This document shows positions 6,275 through 6,942 of a DNA stretch of 6,942 bases, one piece after another (positions within the stretch are counted from its first letter, which is position 1; each line of letters opens with the position of its first letter). The notes beneath the pieces are model-generated. The model saw nothing but the letters and a program-made list of their open reading frames with translations. It did not search any database and was not told the origin of the DNA. Both the position numbers and the translations under genes were made by a program. Origin of the DNA: DATKEG01 sp035544515 (GTDB lineage Bacteria > Acidobacteriota > Vicinamibacteria > Fen-336); NCBI GenBank assembly GCA_035544515.1, contig DATKEG010000153.1, positions 1 through 6,942 on the forward strand, written 5' to 3'.

Positions 6275-6441
6275 CCGCGTCGAATCTCACCCGCCCCCTT
6301 GACAGCGATCCGTCACTTTGTCTAAGGTTCTGCCACACGGGCCGTAAGCTTCTCGCGCCGCCAGCCTCTCTCGACGAAACCCAGCCCAGGGCTGCCCTCG
6401 AGGGCGGACACCCGAAGCGAACCCCGAAAGCGGAGGGACTG
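6275..6441 (+). other. Intergenic leader between the two receptor genes
   Basis: This 167-nt stretch holds the promoter at 6299-6328, then a leader of about 105 nt and the ribosome binding site GGAGGG (6432-6437). Two adjoining palindromes lie in the leader: CAGCCC/GGGCTG around 6388 (6382-6394) and the perfect 12-mer GCCCTCGAGGGC (6394-6405). They share base 6394. No AT-rich operator like that at 3907 is present. I see no clear terminator for the preceding gene and no small ORF with good support. Confidence 0.5.
6299..6328 (+). promoter_or_regulatory. Sigma70-type promoter of the Oar-type receptor gene
   Basis: A perfect TTGACA (6299-6304) is followed after 18 bp by TAAGGT (6323-6328), which matches TATAAT at 4 of 6 positions. 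It begins 25 nt after the stop of the preceding receptor gene. The design matches the promoter at 3869, with the same -35, the same spacing and a TAnnGT -10. Confidence 0.7.
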
Positions 6442-6942
6442 ATGATGCAACGATCTCTGGCTCGGATCGTCCTGCCGGCGGCCCTGGCCTGCGCCGCGCT
6501 GGCGGGCACCGCGGCGGCCCAGGCCGTCCGCGGCACGCTCCTCGGCACGGTCCAGGACTCGCAGGGGGCACCCGTGCCCGGCGTGGCCGTGACCGCGACC
6601 GAGACCCGGACCAACGCCGCCCGCTCGGTGGTCACGAATCAAAGCGGCAACTACGTCTTCGCGAACCTGCAGGACGGCCTCTATCGCGTGGAGACCACGC
6701 TCAGCGGGTTCAAGAAGTTCTCCCGCGACGGCGTCGACGTGAAGGTCAACTCCACCGTGCGCGTGGATGTCGCGCTCGAGGTCGGCGCCATGGAGGAGAC
6801 GGTCGAGGTCATCCAGGAGGTGCCGCCCCTGCAGACCGACCGCGCCGACACCGGCCGCACCATCGAGGGCCGCCAGGTCACCGAGCTGCCCCTGGGCCAG
6901 GGCCGCAACTTCCAGGGCATGTGGGCCACCGTGCCCGGCACC
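6442..6942 (+). CDS. Oar-type TonB-dependent receptor with carboxypeptidase-regulatory-like domain, 5' end only
   Basis: The open frame runs from ATG at 6442 off the end of the window (167 codons). A second ATG at 6445 is equally possible: GGAGGG at 6432-6437 is 4 nt from the first and 7 nt from the second. Residues 1-26 form a Sec signal peptide (QRSLAR, hydrophobic core, cleavage near AAA-Q). A carboxypeptidase-regulatory-like Ig-type domain (PF13620) follows at about 28-110: RGTLLGTVQDSQGAPVPGVAVTAT, then TNQSGNYVFANLQDGLYRVETTLSGFKK, then VDVALEVG. A TonB-box-like segment (METVEV-type, around 113-120) and the start of a plug (IEGRQVTELPLGQGRNF) come next. Large Oar-like receptors of this build are numerous in Acidobacteriota and are usually thought to import oligosaccharides, peptides or similar large ligands. 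The ligand cannot be inferred here because most of the protein is missing. Confidence 0.88.
   Translation, partial: MMQRSLARIVLPAALACAALAGTAAAQAVRGTLLGTVQDSQGAPVPGVAVTATETRTNAARSVVTNQSGNYVFANLQDGLYRVETTLSGFKKFSRDGVDVKVNSTVRVDVALEVGAMEETVEVIQEVPPLQTDRADTGRTIEGRQVTELPLGQGRNFQGMWATVPGT

Noticed and set aside
1..6942. CRISPR arrays, transposases, inverted terminal repeats, tRNA or rRNA genes
   Set aside because: Read through for repeated units, mobile-element proteins and RNA signatures. None was found apart from the short palindromes listed.

Overview
The window is GC-rich DNA, densely packed and read entirely on the + strand. It looks like an Acidobacteriota-type genome. The grounds are a DUF1080 protein, a DUF4380 protein, an Nramp-like transporter, and a TonB-dependent receptor that starts with a carboxypeptidase-regulatory-like (Oar-type) domain; that last class is expanded in Acidobacteriota. 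This placement is inference from gene content, since the window has no rRNA or other phylogenetic marker.

Positions 1-3820 hold four genes joined stop-to-start: the 3' end of a DUF1080 (3-keto-glycoside hydrolase-like) gene, a secreted DUF4380 protein with a mutarotase-like fold, a Tat-exported phosphotriesterase/lactonase-family metallohydrolase, and an 11-helix Nramp-superfamily membrane protein. The junctions overlap by 4, 4 and 1 nt, so the genes are almost certainly co-transcribed and translationally coupled. Three proteins are predicted or expected to work outside the cytoplasm and the fourth sits in the inner membrane. The transporter keeps the Nramp helix-1 spacing but reads GSGE where metal transporters have DPGN, and its helix 6 has no Met-Pro-His. 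A plausible reading is a periplasmic route that processes an oxidised sugar, glycoside or lactone and imports the product through a repurposed Nramp fold. The substrate is unknown.

Positions 3821-3997 are a compact control region. It holds a GC-rich hairpin without a U-tract, a strong sigma70-type promoter (TTGACA, 18 bp, TAGAGT), and an AT-rich 25-bp near-perfect palindrome directly after the -10 box. The palindrome breaks down into hexamers in the arrangement of a Fur (ferric uptake regulator) box. It controls a FecA-like TonB-dependent receptor (4001-6274), so iron-repressed ferric-chelate uptake is the natural inference.

Positions 6275-6441 hold a second promoter of the same design (TTGACA, 18 bp, TAAGGT) without the Fur-like palindrome. 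It is followed by the 5' end of an Oar-type TonB-dependent receptor that runs off the window. No tRNA, rRNA, CRISPR array, insertion sequence or attachment site was found.
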